DNA of 64,000 bases, from the NCBI GenBank assembly GCA_964623625.1, contig CAZUUJ010000003.1, forward strand, positions 25,523-89,522, in the 5' to 3' direction. The translations under genes and the position numbers were made by a program. Under the pieces are notes generated by a model that saw only the letters and a program-made list of their open reading frames with translations, searched no databases and was not told the DNA's origin. Every line of letters begins with the position of its first letter. Position 1 is the stretch's first letter. Source of the DNA: CAZLGM01 sp964623625 (GTDB lineage Bacteria > Desulfobacterota > Desulfobulbia > Desulfobulbales > Desulfocapsaceae). Of this stretch, positions 57,258-64,000 are shown one piece after another.

Positions 57258-57668
57258 TTTTAAACAACTCCGCCAATCTTTTGATATAACATCGGTCTGA
57301 GAAATAGCTTGTAACTAACCGAAAATAAGCAAATTTCTGACTCCAGAGCTGAAGCGTTAACAGCTGCCCAGCAAAAATCTGTAATTATAATTTAAATTAA
57401 TAGTAATGGCAAACAAATAATAACATCCTTCACCCTGACATAATGGAACCAAGCAAACTGTATCGGTAGAGAATGATGAGTAGGACATATATTGATATGA
57501 TACAGTAGTAATGTTTGCGGGAGAATCAACCATCTGAAAACCTGAATGGCTGAAAAACTGCTTCTGATAAGCATCGAGGTTTAAATAACTCAAAATCTAC
57601 GATACATTATTCTCCTGGAAACAGGTTATCACCTAAAACTTTTCATTTCAAATCGGAACGACGTATTT
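57258..57668. other. Divergent promoter region of the sigma-factor and malQ genes
   Basis: 411 bp, AT-rich, without a supported gene. A small minus-strand frame at 57357-57593 lacks conserved features or a ribosome binding site. No promoter was resolved. Confidence 0.5.
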
Positions 57669-59231
57669 ATGAAATCTTTTTTAATTGATGAACGGGCAAG
57701 CGGTATCCTGGCCCATATCACCTCCCTCCCATCTTCGTTTGGCATCGGAGACATCGGCCACGCGAGCTACCGTTTTCTCGACTTTCTCGAACAGGCCGGA
57801 CAGCGATTCTGGCAGTTTCTGCCCGTTGGCCCCACCTATTCGTTCTTTGACAATTCACCATATATGAGCTGTTCGGCTTTTGCAGGCTCACCGCTTTTAA
57901 TATCCTGCGAACTGCTTATCGAACAGGGGTACATCAAACCAAACAGGATAGACAATCTGCCTGAATTTGATACCCATCGTATCCGATATGACCAAATCAC
58001 CTCTTTTAAGGGAACAATAATTGAGGAGGCGTTTGCACTCTGCAAACATAAGAAGGAGGAGGCCTTTTTTCAGTTTATCGACAACAACGACTGGTTGGAC
58101 GACTACAGTCTTTTCATGGCCCTGAAGAAAAAATATTCTCATCAGGGATGGTTCGACTGGCCAAAAGAGATCGCCGAGCGTGCCCCTGCGGCTATGAAGT
58201 CGATTCGGCATGAACTTCAACCCGAGATTGATTATTTCCGCTTCGAACAATACCTCTTTTTCAGCCAATGGGATCTTTTAAGGAAGAAAGCCGAAGAAAA
58301 AGATATCAAACTCATTGGAGATATTCCAATCTATGTGGGTGCCGACAGTGCGGACGTGTGGGCCAATCGCGATCTCTTTCAGATTGATCCCGATACCAAC
58401 AGGCCAACCCATATAGCTGGTGTTCCGCCGGATTACTTCTCTGCAACCGGACAACGATGGGGCAACCCGCTCTACCGCTGGCAATCGAAAAGCAAAGCCG
58501 TTCAGGATAAATTGTTCGTCTGGTGGAAAAAGCGGTTTCAGATAAACTTCAAACTGACCGATATTGTACGGATCGATCATTTCAGAGGCTTTGCCGATTA
58601 CTGGTCAATTCCGGCTGAGGAAGAAACCGCTATTAACGGTGAATGGCTCAACGGCCCTGGAGAACGTTTTTTCAAGGATCTTTACCGGGAGCTGGGAGAT
58701 ATTCCCATTATCGCCGAAGATCTCGGCCTCATAACCAAAGAAGTAGAACAACTGCGTGACAAATTAGGATTTCCCGGGATGAAAATCCTGCAGTTCGCCT
58801 TTGACGACAACGCGGACAACAGCTTTCTTCCTCACAATTTCACTACCCGCAACTGCGTGATTTACACCGGTACCCATGATAACGACACCACACTCGGTTG
58901 GTTTCTCAGCGACAATATATCCGAAGACGATCGCAAAAGGATCAAAATGTATGCTAACCGGGTCCAACATGACTCTTCCCCGATCCACCACGATCTGATT
59001 CACCTGGCCTTTGGCTCAATCGCTGCCCTTGCTATTGTTCCACTGCAGGATGTTCTTGGTTACGGGAGCGACTGTAGAATGAATATTCCCTCAACCAGCA
59101 CTGGAAACTGGCGATGGCGATGCGGGTCGGAAGCATTGAACAAAGAGGCTGCCGCCTGGCTCAAGGTGAAAACCGAGCTTTTCGGACGGAATGCTGCCGT
59201 TCAATCATCGGAGAATGGAAATGAGACTTGA
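57669..59231 (+). CDS. malQ: 4-alpha-glucanotransferase (amylomaltase)
   Basis: 520 residues, full GH77 length. Moves glucan chains between maltodextrins. Motifs: DIPIYVGADSADVWANRDLF, RIDHFRGFADYW (nucleophile Asp region), IIAEDLGLITKEV (Glu), YTGTHDNDTTLGW. No other glycogen genes lie nearby. Its 3' end overlaps the -35 element of the tRNA-Glu promoter. Confidence 0.95.
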   Translation: MKSFLIDERASGILAHITSLPSSFGIGDIGHASYRFLDFLEQAGQRFWQFLPVGPTYSFFDNSPYMSCSAFAGSPLLISCELLIEQGYIKPNRIDNLPEFDTHRIRYDQITSFKGTIIEEAFALCKHKKEEAFFQFIDNNDWLDDYSLFMALKKKYSHQGWFDWPKEIAERAPAAMKSIRHELQPEIDYFRFEQYLFFSQWDLLRKKAEEKDIKLIGDIPIYVGADSADVWANRDLFQIDPDTNRPTHIAGVPPDYFSATGQRWGNPLYRWQSKSKAVQDKLFVWWKKRFQINFKLTDIVRIDHFRGFADYWSIPAEEETAINGEWLNGPGERFFKDLYRELGDIPIIAEDLGLITKEVEQLRDKLGFPGMKILQFAFDDNADNSFLPHNFTTRNCVIYTGTHDNDTTLGWFLSDNISEDDRKRIKMYANRVQHDSSPIHHDLIHLAFGSIAALAIVPLQDVLGYGSDCRMNIPSTSTGNWRWRCGSEALNKEAAAWLKVKTELFGRNAAVQSSENGNET

Positions 59232-59256
59232 CAAGCATCAGGTAGTCAAGTAATAA
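59228..59256 (+). promoter_or_regulatory. Sigma-70-type promoter of tRNA-Glu
   Basis: TTGACA at 59228-59233, a 17-base spacer and TAATAA at 59251-59256; expected start about 59263, 21 bases before the tRNA. The -35 overlaps the malQ stop. Confidence 0.75.
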
Positions 59257-59283
59257 GTTCACGAATCCAGATTGTATCCCAAT

Positions 59284-59358
59284 GGCCCCATCGTCTAGCG
59301 GTCAGGACGTCGGCCTCTCACGCCGAAAACAGGGGTTCGATTCCCCTTGGGGTCACCA
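59284..59358 (+). tRNA. tRNA-Glu (anticodon CUC)
   Basis: 75 nt including encoded CCA. Acceptor GGCCCCA pairs with TGGGGTC; anticodon arm TCGGC-CTCTCAC-GCCGA gives CUC; T-arm AGGGG-TTCGATT-CCCCT. Folded by eye. Confidence 0.95.
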
Positions 59359-59367
59359 ACCAATAAT

Positions 59368-59406
59368 AACAAGGGTTCAGGTTTGCTCTTGAGCTCTTGT
59401 TTTTTC
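59368..59406 (+). terminator. Intrinsic terminator of tRNA-Glu
   Basis: AACAAGGGTTCAGG pairs with CTTGAGCTCTTGTT over 14 bp (three G-U) across a 6-base loop, then TTTTTT. Starts 10 bp after the tRNA. Confidence 0.85.
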
Positions 59407-59780
59407 TCCAGATATTTGCTCGTCTACCACTCTGTCTACCACAACAGCATAATTCTTATAAATAGTAATACTATTTCTCTTCCACATCCTGATAGAAAAG
59501 ATATCGAAATATTTCAAATTTCTTGCAGAAAAAAGGTTGAGACTATGTTAAGCCGCTTGACTACGCCTCCCCTTTTTTTACTCGTTGATATGTTAGACCT
59601 TGAAACAAATCAACTATAGAAAATGTGCATCAGGTTAGAAAATCTGATGCCGAAGGCGAGATTAGCTAGAGACTTGTAACTAGTTGAAATTATTAGGGGT
59701 AACTTTCATTAAGTTATCCCTATTTTGCTTTATTCTGCAACCTATACGCAACCAATTTCTTTACTTAGCATGCTGAATCC
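59407..59780. other. Intergenic stretch between tRNA-Glu and the cassette array
   Basis: 374 bp with no supported gene; only short overlapping frames. No integrase fragment or tRNA-end duplication was recognised, although this is a usual position for integration boundaries. Confidence 0.5.
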
Positions 59781-59871
59781 ATTTAACGTTTTGCATAAGC
59801 TGCCGGCCCCGGACTAGCCGCGATTAGCGCCGCGCAGCCTCTCCCGGTCAGTTCGATACGATGGTTAGGGC
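59781..59871 (-). other. Candidate attC recombination site of the leftmost cassette
   Basis: Read on the minus strand it starts GCCCTAAC and ends CGTTAAAT (GTTRRRY-type), 10 bp after the stop of the 462-residue gene. Internal arms AACTGACCGG and CCGGCAGCTT pair with bulges, as attC bottom-strand hairpins do. The inner part is GC-rich and pairs poorly, so confidence is moderate. Confidence 0.55.
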
Positions 59872-59880
59872 AGGACTTAT

Positions 59881-61269
59881 TCATTCTCTCCGTTCACCAG
59901 CAACATAGTTAGGTATCTTGCCTGTTTCAAGTCTATCAATTAACAACCCTGCTCGTTGCTGTAGCCTGTGATCGGCATATTTTTCAGCAACTCCTAGTGC
60001 TTCTTTTGTCAATTCCATGGCTATTTTCTCTTCCCCAAAAAATCTAATTTGATTCGCCAAATTATATAATGCATTTGCTGAAGCAAGCTCATCATTGAAG
60101 GCATCGTATATTTCTTTAGCAGTTTGGAAAGCTCGCCTAAATATGGCTTTTTCAGATGCAACCCGTTCTTTTACATTCAAATTTTGCAAATACAATGCGC
60201 GTTGCCCAGCTGCATTACCAATGAAAATGAGGACAGAGGCCAAAGCATAATAATCGTTATTAGATTTAGAAAGGTTTATCGCATCACGAAAAGCGCTATC
60301 ATAATCTTTCTTCAGTGCTGCTAGACGATTATTTACTTCTTGCCGATACTCTTCTGTAAGGGTTTGAAATCCTATCGCGTTATCTGCCATAATCTGAAAT
60401 GCTGTATTCATATCTAGTTGAGAATATATGAAGGAAATAAAATAACCTTTCTGTGAAAGAATGTGCGCCATTGCAGATGATGCATTGAGATTTTTGGAAA
60501 TAGCTATGCCCTCATGGCATAACTGCACCATATCTTCAGCAGAATCTTCTATCGGATCATAAAAATCTAGCAATCCAAGAAGTGCGTTCAACTTAACGGT
60601 TAGATCTTTTGTTTTATAATAAATTGTTTTTAGTTTAGGCTTCGTGTTTTCATTTTTTGGATCTCTTCTGATTTTTAATACTTGATCCATTTCTTCCTGA
60701 TTTTCTATTTTCCCTTTGTATACGTGCTCGTTATCTATTTCTTCCTCTGCTTGCTCATCTTGGATGTTTTTTGACTTGAGAAGTTCAAGTATTTCATCAA
60801 GCTTATTATCAATCCCAAAAATGTGAAGGTCTGGGAATTCATTTATTAGATGTTTATTTTTTGTTAACTCTGAAGCTAAAAATGTGGATTCTTGATGGTT
60901 GGCATGTAGTCCAGCTGAATCTGCTAGTTGGCGCATTTCAACGATAACCTTGTTGCTTAATTTTCGTGGGGTGAGAAACGTCCATTTCTCTACCTCATAT
61001 GCTCCTGAATCCCTAAGTTTTTGTGCCTTCTCTAGGTCTCTTCGGATTTTTTTTAGGTAATCAGCATCAGTTTTGCGTTCAGGCTTGATTGGGCAATGCA
61101 TTGCAATAATTCTCTTTTCTGAGTTCACATACCCATCATTACCATCATCCGACCTAGTACCATCTATCACCTGGAATTCATTGCCGTATCTTTCCGTCAA
61201 GATAGTATTACATAGCCTTGTGAACTCCTGAGGATTAGTGATTTGGGATATTTGATCTTCAAGTGTCAT
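59881..61269 (-). CDS. Predicted Mrr/REase-like nuclease domain fused to a TPR-like region
   Basis: 462 residues. The N-terminal part (about 1-165) has GTRSDDGNDGYV followed by IIAMHCPIKPERKTDADYL, a layout like the D...QxK core of Mrr-type restriction-endonuclease folds, then EKWTFLTPRKLSN. The C-terminal part (about 215-455) is all helical with TPR-like units (ASANALYNLANQIRFFGEEKIA). Such nuclease-plus-repeat fusions are common in antiphage systems; that role is inference. Flanked by attC-like sites at both ends, so probably one cassette gene. Confidence 0.6.
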   Translation of the reverse strand: MTLEDQISQITNPQEFTRLCNTILTERYGNEFQVIDGTRSDDGNDGYVNSEKRIIAMHCPIKPERKTDADYLKKIRRDLEKAQKLRDSGAYEVEKWTFLTPRKLSNKVIVEMRQLADSAGLHANHQESTFLASELTKNKHLINEFPDLHIFGIDNKLDEILELLKSKNIQDEQAEEEIDNEHVYKGKIENQEEMDQVLKIRRDPKNENTKPKLKTIYYKTKDLTVKLNALLGLLDFYDPIEDSAEDMVQLCHEGIAISKNLNASSAMAHILSQKGYFISFIYSQLDMNTAFQIMADNAIGFQTLTEEYRQEVNNRLAALKKDYDSAFRDAINLSKSNNDYYALASVLIFIGNAAGQRALYLQNLNVKERVASEKAIFRRAFQTAKEIYDAFNDELASANALYNLANQIRFFGEEKIAMELTKEALGVAEKYADHRLQQRAGLLIDRLETGKIPNYVAGERRE

Positions 61270-61283
61270 ATTTATTTTCGTGG

Positions 61284-61331
61284 CCCTAACGTCACATTTA
61301 GCGGCTCGTCCGCTGCAATACTTTGTTAAAT
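61284..61331 (-). other. attC-like recombination site between two cassettes
   Basis: Minus strand: ATTTAAC (RYYYAAC box) ... AAAGTATTGCAGCGGACGAG, CCGCT ... GACGTTAGGGC. AGCGG and CCGCT form the inner hairpin with a 5-base loop. The stop TAA of the upstream gene lies inside the first box (61326-61328), a frequent cassette arrangement. Confidence 0.75.
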
Positions 61332-62213
61332 TTCCGGCAGCACTTTATATGTAATTCCGACACAATCATCGACATCACCGCATCTATGCCAACCCTTATT
61401 AGAAACTACTTTGCAATAAATTGTGAAATCAACCCTAACATTTTCATCTCTCAAAGATAAAACCACCCTTCTATTAGAGTTGTACTTTTGTACATTTATC
61501 CCTTCAGGGGTAATCCAGTCGACACTATATTCTTCAACAGGAAAGCTAGGATCAATTTCCACTTCTACTCCCACTGTATCACCAGACCTCAAATAAGTGG
61601 ATTGGTCACCAGTTAAATCAATACCTCCACGACCAGTGTTATTTCTTCTAATCTGTGAATCATGAAAAACAAATCCCCTAGAGTCAGAAACCTTGATTAT
61701 GGTAGGAGCATTATATTCTCTTTCCAAGTTTCTCTCCCTTAGTCTATCTTTAATTGAATCAATAATGTCATGTGAATAACAAATTACTTGCTCAGCTTGT
61801 CGAACACTAATCGGATTGGCATGGGAAAGATTATTCCTGGGCTCCAGAACCTTGCGCAAACAATTCCTTATTTGTTCATTCCCTAGCGGAAATGAATTCT
61901 CAAAATATCCTTTGAAGAAACTTCTGTACAAATCGGGATGACAGATAATGTCGATCTCTTCGTCGAGCAGCATGGCATCGACCATTCGCGGGTATCGTCT
62001 TGGGTCAGATGATGCACGACTTTGAATGCTATCCCTTATAGACTTTTTGATTATATGCTGATCATTTATACCAGATTTTGCATTGATGTAGTCGGGACCA
62101 AACTCTGGAGCTAATGTAATATCTATTACTCTCCTCAACCAGAATTCAAGAGCTTCCACAGCTTCCTTGCAATGCTGCCTCAGTTCAATCTCGGTTAAAT
62201 TGTGTAGCGGCAT
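61326..62213 (-). CDS. HEPN-like domain protein with a C-terminal beta domain
   Basis: 295 residues. The N-terminal helical half (1-165) ends in LEPRNNLSHANPISVRQAEQ, where RNNLSH is the RxxxxH motif of HEPN RNases and the following helix matches Swt1-like/abortive HEPN domains. The C-terminal half (about 180-295) is beta-rich (YLRSGDTVGVEVEI, FTIYCKVVSNKGWH). HEPN proteins often act as toxins or effectors; no antitoxin partner is evident. Its stop is inside an attC-like site. Confidence 0.65.
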   Translation of the reverse strand: MPLHNLTEIELRQHCKEAVEALEFWLRRVIDITLAPEFGPDYINAKSGINDQHIIKKSIRDSIQSRASSDPRRYPRMVDAMLLDEEIDIICHPDLYRSFFKGYFENSFPLGNEQIRNCLRKVLEPRNNLSHANPISVRQAEQVICYSHDIIDSIKDRLRERNLEREYNAPTIIKVSDSRGFVFHDSQIRRNNTGRGGIDLTGDQSTYLRSGDTVGVEVEIDPSFPVEEYSVDWITPEGINVQKYNSNRRVVLSLRDENVRVDFTIYCKVVSNKGWHRCGDVDDCVGITYKVLPEI

Positions 62214-62226
62214 GGTTCCTTTATAA

Positions 62227-62352
62227 ATTTAACGGTTGAACTCAGTGGTAAAAAGGGTGCGTTGCACAAGGGATAGAATCCAGGTAAAGCTTCAAACGGA
62301 AGTATAATCTATCCGTTTCCTAGGCCGATTTTTTCCACTGGAGTGATTTATT
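62227..62352 (-). other. Degenerate structured site, possible attC
   Basis: Between two cassette genes. On the minus strand it ends TTCAACCGTTAAAT, matching the 3' simple site (GTTRRRY), and carries long imperfect arms (CTCCAGTGG-AAAAAA with TTTTTA-CCACTGAG) plus nested GGATAGA/TCTATCC. The 5' box (RYYYAAC) is not found, so it may be a decayed attC. Confidence 0.4.
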
Positions 62353-62363
62353 ATCTTTTTTTA

Positions 62364-63041
62364 TTATGATTTTAGATACTTTTCTGCTCCCTGCACCCAA
62401 GCAAAACTCAAATTTATTTCATTGGGTATTGCTACAGAAACTGCTCTATCAACTTCACCCTCTAAACCGAATAGAGATAAAAAATAATTATAATCTTCAA
62501 CCCACTCATTTGACCTGCTAAAGGTATGCACTACCATTACAGCCTCATTAGTCCTGAAACGTTTTGCTTCTATTACAGCTGATACAGTACGATGCAGAAG
62601 TTGATAACGGAGTTTTGGAGGAGGTGGAACTGACAACCCAAGTTCTGTGCATAAAAAGCGTAATCTTTTTTCTTTTCCTAACGTCTTGGTCTGGTACCAT
62701 TCACCAACCGTAGGGCCAAAAGTCTCAGATACCTTACCTTCCACCGCAATAGAAATTAAAGTTTCTTTGGTTTCAGCCAACACCCATACATCATTCTGTG
62801 ATGCTGCCGATCCACCACGTAGAGGCACCTTGTATTCAGGAATTGCAAATATTGTCTTTAGATTTTTCAAAGACGAAACTTGTGATAAAACTTCGATAAT
62901 ATCTGGAGGAATACCATCTGCTTCTTGCCAGCAATAAGCGAGAGAACGAGCAGAATACCCTGTCTTCCAATGTTTTTTAGGCTCAGCAAGAAACTGTTTC
63001 CAGTCTTCAGGACTCTGGGCAGGTATAAGAATTTTGCTCAT
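62364..63041 (-). CDS. Cassette-encoded protein with a PD-(D/E)xK-like motif
   Basis: 225 residues, unrecognised family (perhaps DUF6946-like, from memory). In the middle, SQNDVWVLAETKETLISIAVEGKV has the Asp - strand - E-x-K order of PD-(D/E)xK nucleases, followed by ETFGPTVGEW. No signal peptide or membrane helix. The start lies 18 bp after an attC site. Nuclease activity is a guess from the motif. Confidence 0.6.
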   Translation of the reverse strand: MSKILIPAQSPEDWKQFLAEPKKHWKTGYSARSLAYCWQEADGIPPDIIEVLSQVSSLKNLKTIFAIPEYKVPLRGGSAASQNDVWVLAETKETLISIAVEGKVSETFGPTVGEWYQTKTLGKEKRLRFLCTELGLSVPPPPKLRYQLLHRTVSAVIEAKRFRTNEAVMVVHTFSRSNEWVEDYNYFLSLFGLEGEVDRAVSVAIPNEINLSFAWVQGAEKYLKS

Positions 63042-63058
63042 ACAATTTCCTTGGTAAA

Positions 63059-63128
63059 GATAACGACAAGCTCCGCCGATGCCCGCTGAGCGAGAGCGAA
63101 GCGGGCGGCTGGAAGCGACTTGTTAGAC
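63059..63128 (-). other. attC recombination site (clear integron cassette site)
   Basis: Minus strand: GTCTAAC (RYYYAAC), CAAGTCGCTTCCAGCCGCCC ... GGGCATCGGCGGAGCTTG, CGTTATC. The arms CAAG...GCCGCCCGCT and AGCGGGC...GGCGGAGCTTG pair along their length. 12 bp after the stop of the upstream gene and 18 bp before the next start. Confidence 0.88.
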
Positions 63129-63140
63129 GACCACATTAGA

Positions 63141-63446
63141 TTAATACACAACACCATGGTTTCTTTCAGCACATCCCTGGCAGATGCACTCATCATGCAT
63201 CCAACCAATAGGATTTCGGTTACCACATTCAGTACATCGACGGAAGTACGAAGGATCATCAAGCATTCCAGCTAAAGCATCTTGGATGTCCGCTTCTGAT
63301 ACCGTTGGGGATAAACTTGCACCGTTCTTCCATCTTGAAATAGGTGTATGAGGGCCATCCCAGCTAATTTCCCGGACGAGGATACGAATTTCAGCTAGTG
63401 TCTTTTCAACGCGAATGAAGTCATTAATAAGCTCAGAATCCGTCAT
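63141..63446 (-). CDS. Small zinc-ribbon protein
   Basis: 101 residues. The C-terminus has two Cys pairs, RCTECGNRN and CICQGCAERN, a zinc-ribbon arrangement; the N-terminus is helical and the middle contains SRWKNGASLSPTV. Unknown function. It starts 22 bp after the stop of the metallopeptidase gene with no attC between them, so both may form one cassette or transcript. Confidence 0.6.
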   Translation of the reverse strand: MTDSELINDFIRVEKTLAEIRILVREISWDGPHTPISRWKNGASLSPTVSEADIQDALAGMLDDPSYFRRCTECGNRNPIGWMHDECICQGCAERNHGVVY

Positions 63447-63467
63447 TTGCAGCTACTCAATAAGGAC

Positions 63468-64000
63468 TTATATCTTCAATCCACTTCCATTTATCTTCAA
63501 CCACTCCTTCCTGTCAGTATAATCTGGAATAATACTCTCAACAAACTTCCAAAATTTCTTACTATGATTACCATAAACTAAGTGAGAGAGTTCATGGATA
63601 ACCACGTAATCCACGATCGAGTGAGGAGCGATGATTATCCTCCAGTTGTAATAGATTCGTCCATCGGAGTGGCAACTCCCCCATCTGCTTTTATAACTCT
63701 TCACTCCTACTGACACAGGAGCAACATTCATCTGTCTGGCATAGCGCCTTGTCTTGTCCCGCAATCGGACAACCGCATGTTCCCTGTACCATTCAGTCAA
63801 CTTGTCCTTTATCGCCTGGTCATTTTCTCTTTGAGATAGTTCGGGCTGCACATTGACATAAAATCTGCCATTAACCAGTTTTACAGGAGCATTAACGTTG
63901 TTGAAGTCGACCTTTAAACGGTAATTTCTGCCGAGATAAGTGAATGACTCACCAGATACATACTCTTTTGGTTTGTGATTTCTTTTGATCTCTCGGAAAT
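63468..64000 (-). CDS. YgjP/DUF45-family zinc metallopeptidase (partial, runs off the right edge)
   Basis: The frame is open to the window end. Reads YVSGESFTYLGRNYRLKV upstream of the ORF start usually called at 63851, then the SprT/YgjP signature: KSRWGSCHSDGRIYYNWRI, VIHELSHLVYGNHSKKFW (HExxH with distal His). Such M48-like proteins frequently accompany type I restriction-modification genes, which would lie to the right. The N-terminal portion is missing. Confidence 0.88.
   Translation of the reverse strand, partial: FREIKRNHKPKEYVSGESFTYLGRNYRLKVDFNNVNAPVKLVNGRFYVNVQPELSQRENDQAIKDKLTEWYREHAVVRLRDKTRRYARQMNVAPVSVGVKSYKSRWGSCHSDGRIYYNWRIIIAPHSIVDYVVIHELSHLVYGNHSKKFWKFVESIIPDYTDRKEWLKINGSGLKI

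Noticed and set aside
57357..57593. 78-residue minus-strand frame in the malQ/sigma gap
   Set aside because: Low-complexity, no start signal, no similarity recognised.
59359..59619. Integrase or att site at the 3' end of tRNA-Glu
   Set aside because: No integrase motif was seen and no duplicated tRNA tail is present in the window.

Overview
The window looks like chromosomal DNA of a Gram-negative, probably anaerobic bacterium, most likely a member of the Desulfobacterota (Desulfobulbales-like). This is inferred from the futalosine menaquinone operon (mqnE-mqnC-mqnA-ubiX-ubiA), a short-form ThiC, several cyclic-nucleotide-binding and PilZ proteins, lipoproteins and type I secretion. No 16S rRNA or other taxonomic marker is present. 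A 10-base N run at 281-290 marks a scaffold join.

Layout. 1-495 is a cyclic-nucleotide-binding gene broken by the scaffold gap. 556-15522 is a type I secretion locus on the minus strand: a lipoprotein, an HlyD-type adaptor, an HlyB-type transporter with an enlarged N-terminus, and a 2845-residue secreted RTX protein with an N-terminal lipase-like domain, translationally coupled to a membrane protein upstream. 15803-17223 is a small mobile element with 30-bp inverted ends around a decayed REP-type transposase and a 75-residue gene. 17274-18974 encodes a secreted protein; the following kilobase is mostly empty and holds an insertion-sequence remnant. 20054-25988 is a four-gene plus-strand cluster (aminotransferase, FAD oxidoreductase, glycosyltransferase, membrane protein), probably for a surface glycan or glycolipid. 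26227-35073 holds housekeeping and stress genes (P-loop kinase, DNA polymerase IV, SppA, PilZ protein, FecCD-type ABC transporter, double UspA). 35187-38335 is a TetR-governed redox group. 38541-50025 holds an M16 peptidase, a decayed kinase, an odd SDR, a deaminase, a sensor-like cNMP/DUF4388 protein, thiC, ygbA, a second Old Yellow Enzyme homologue and purC. 51120-55780 is the menaquinone operon. 55929-57257 is an RpoD-like sigma factor. 57669-59231 is malQ, followed by tRNA-Glu(CUC) with its own promoter and terminator.

From about 59781 to the right edge the genes all lie on the minus strand, are hypothetical or nuclease-like, and are separated by structured sites matching integron attC recombination sites (clearest at 63059-63128 and 61284-61331). 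I read this as a gene-cassette array without a visible integrase, carrying a Mrr-like nuclease/TPR fusion, a HEPN-domain protein, a small PD-(D/E)xK-like protein, a zinc-ribbon protein and a YgjP-type metallopeptidase. This is the best candidate for an undescribed (possibly defence) set.

Other structure of interest: a dispersed hairpin-rich repeat family (three copies at 42734, 45430 and 55787), Pho-box-like direct repeats upstream of the RTX operon and inside the adjacent mobile element, a conserved GAGATGACGAAA motif at three sites around the secretion locus, and a purC terminator embedded in the 3' end of the converging gene.
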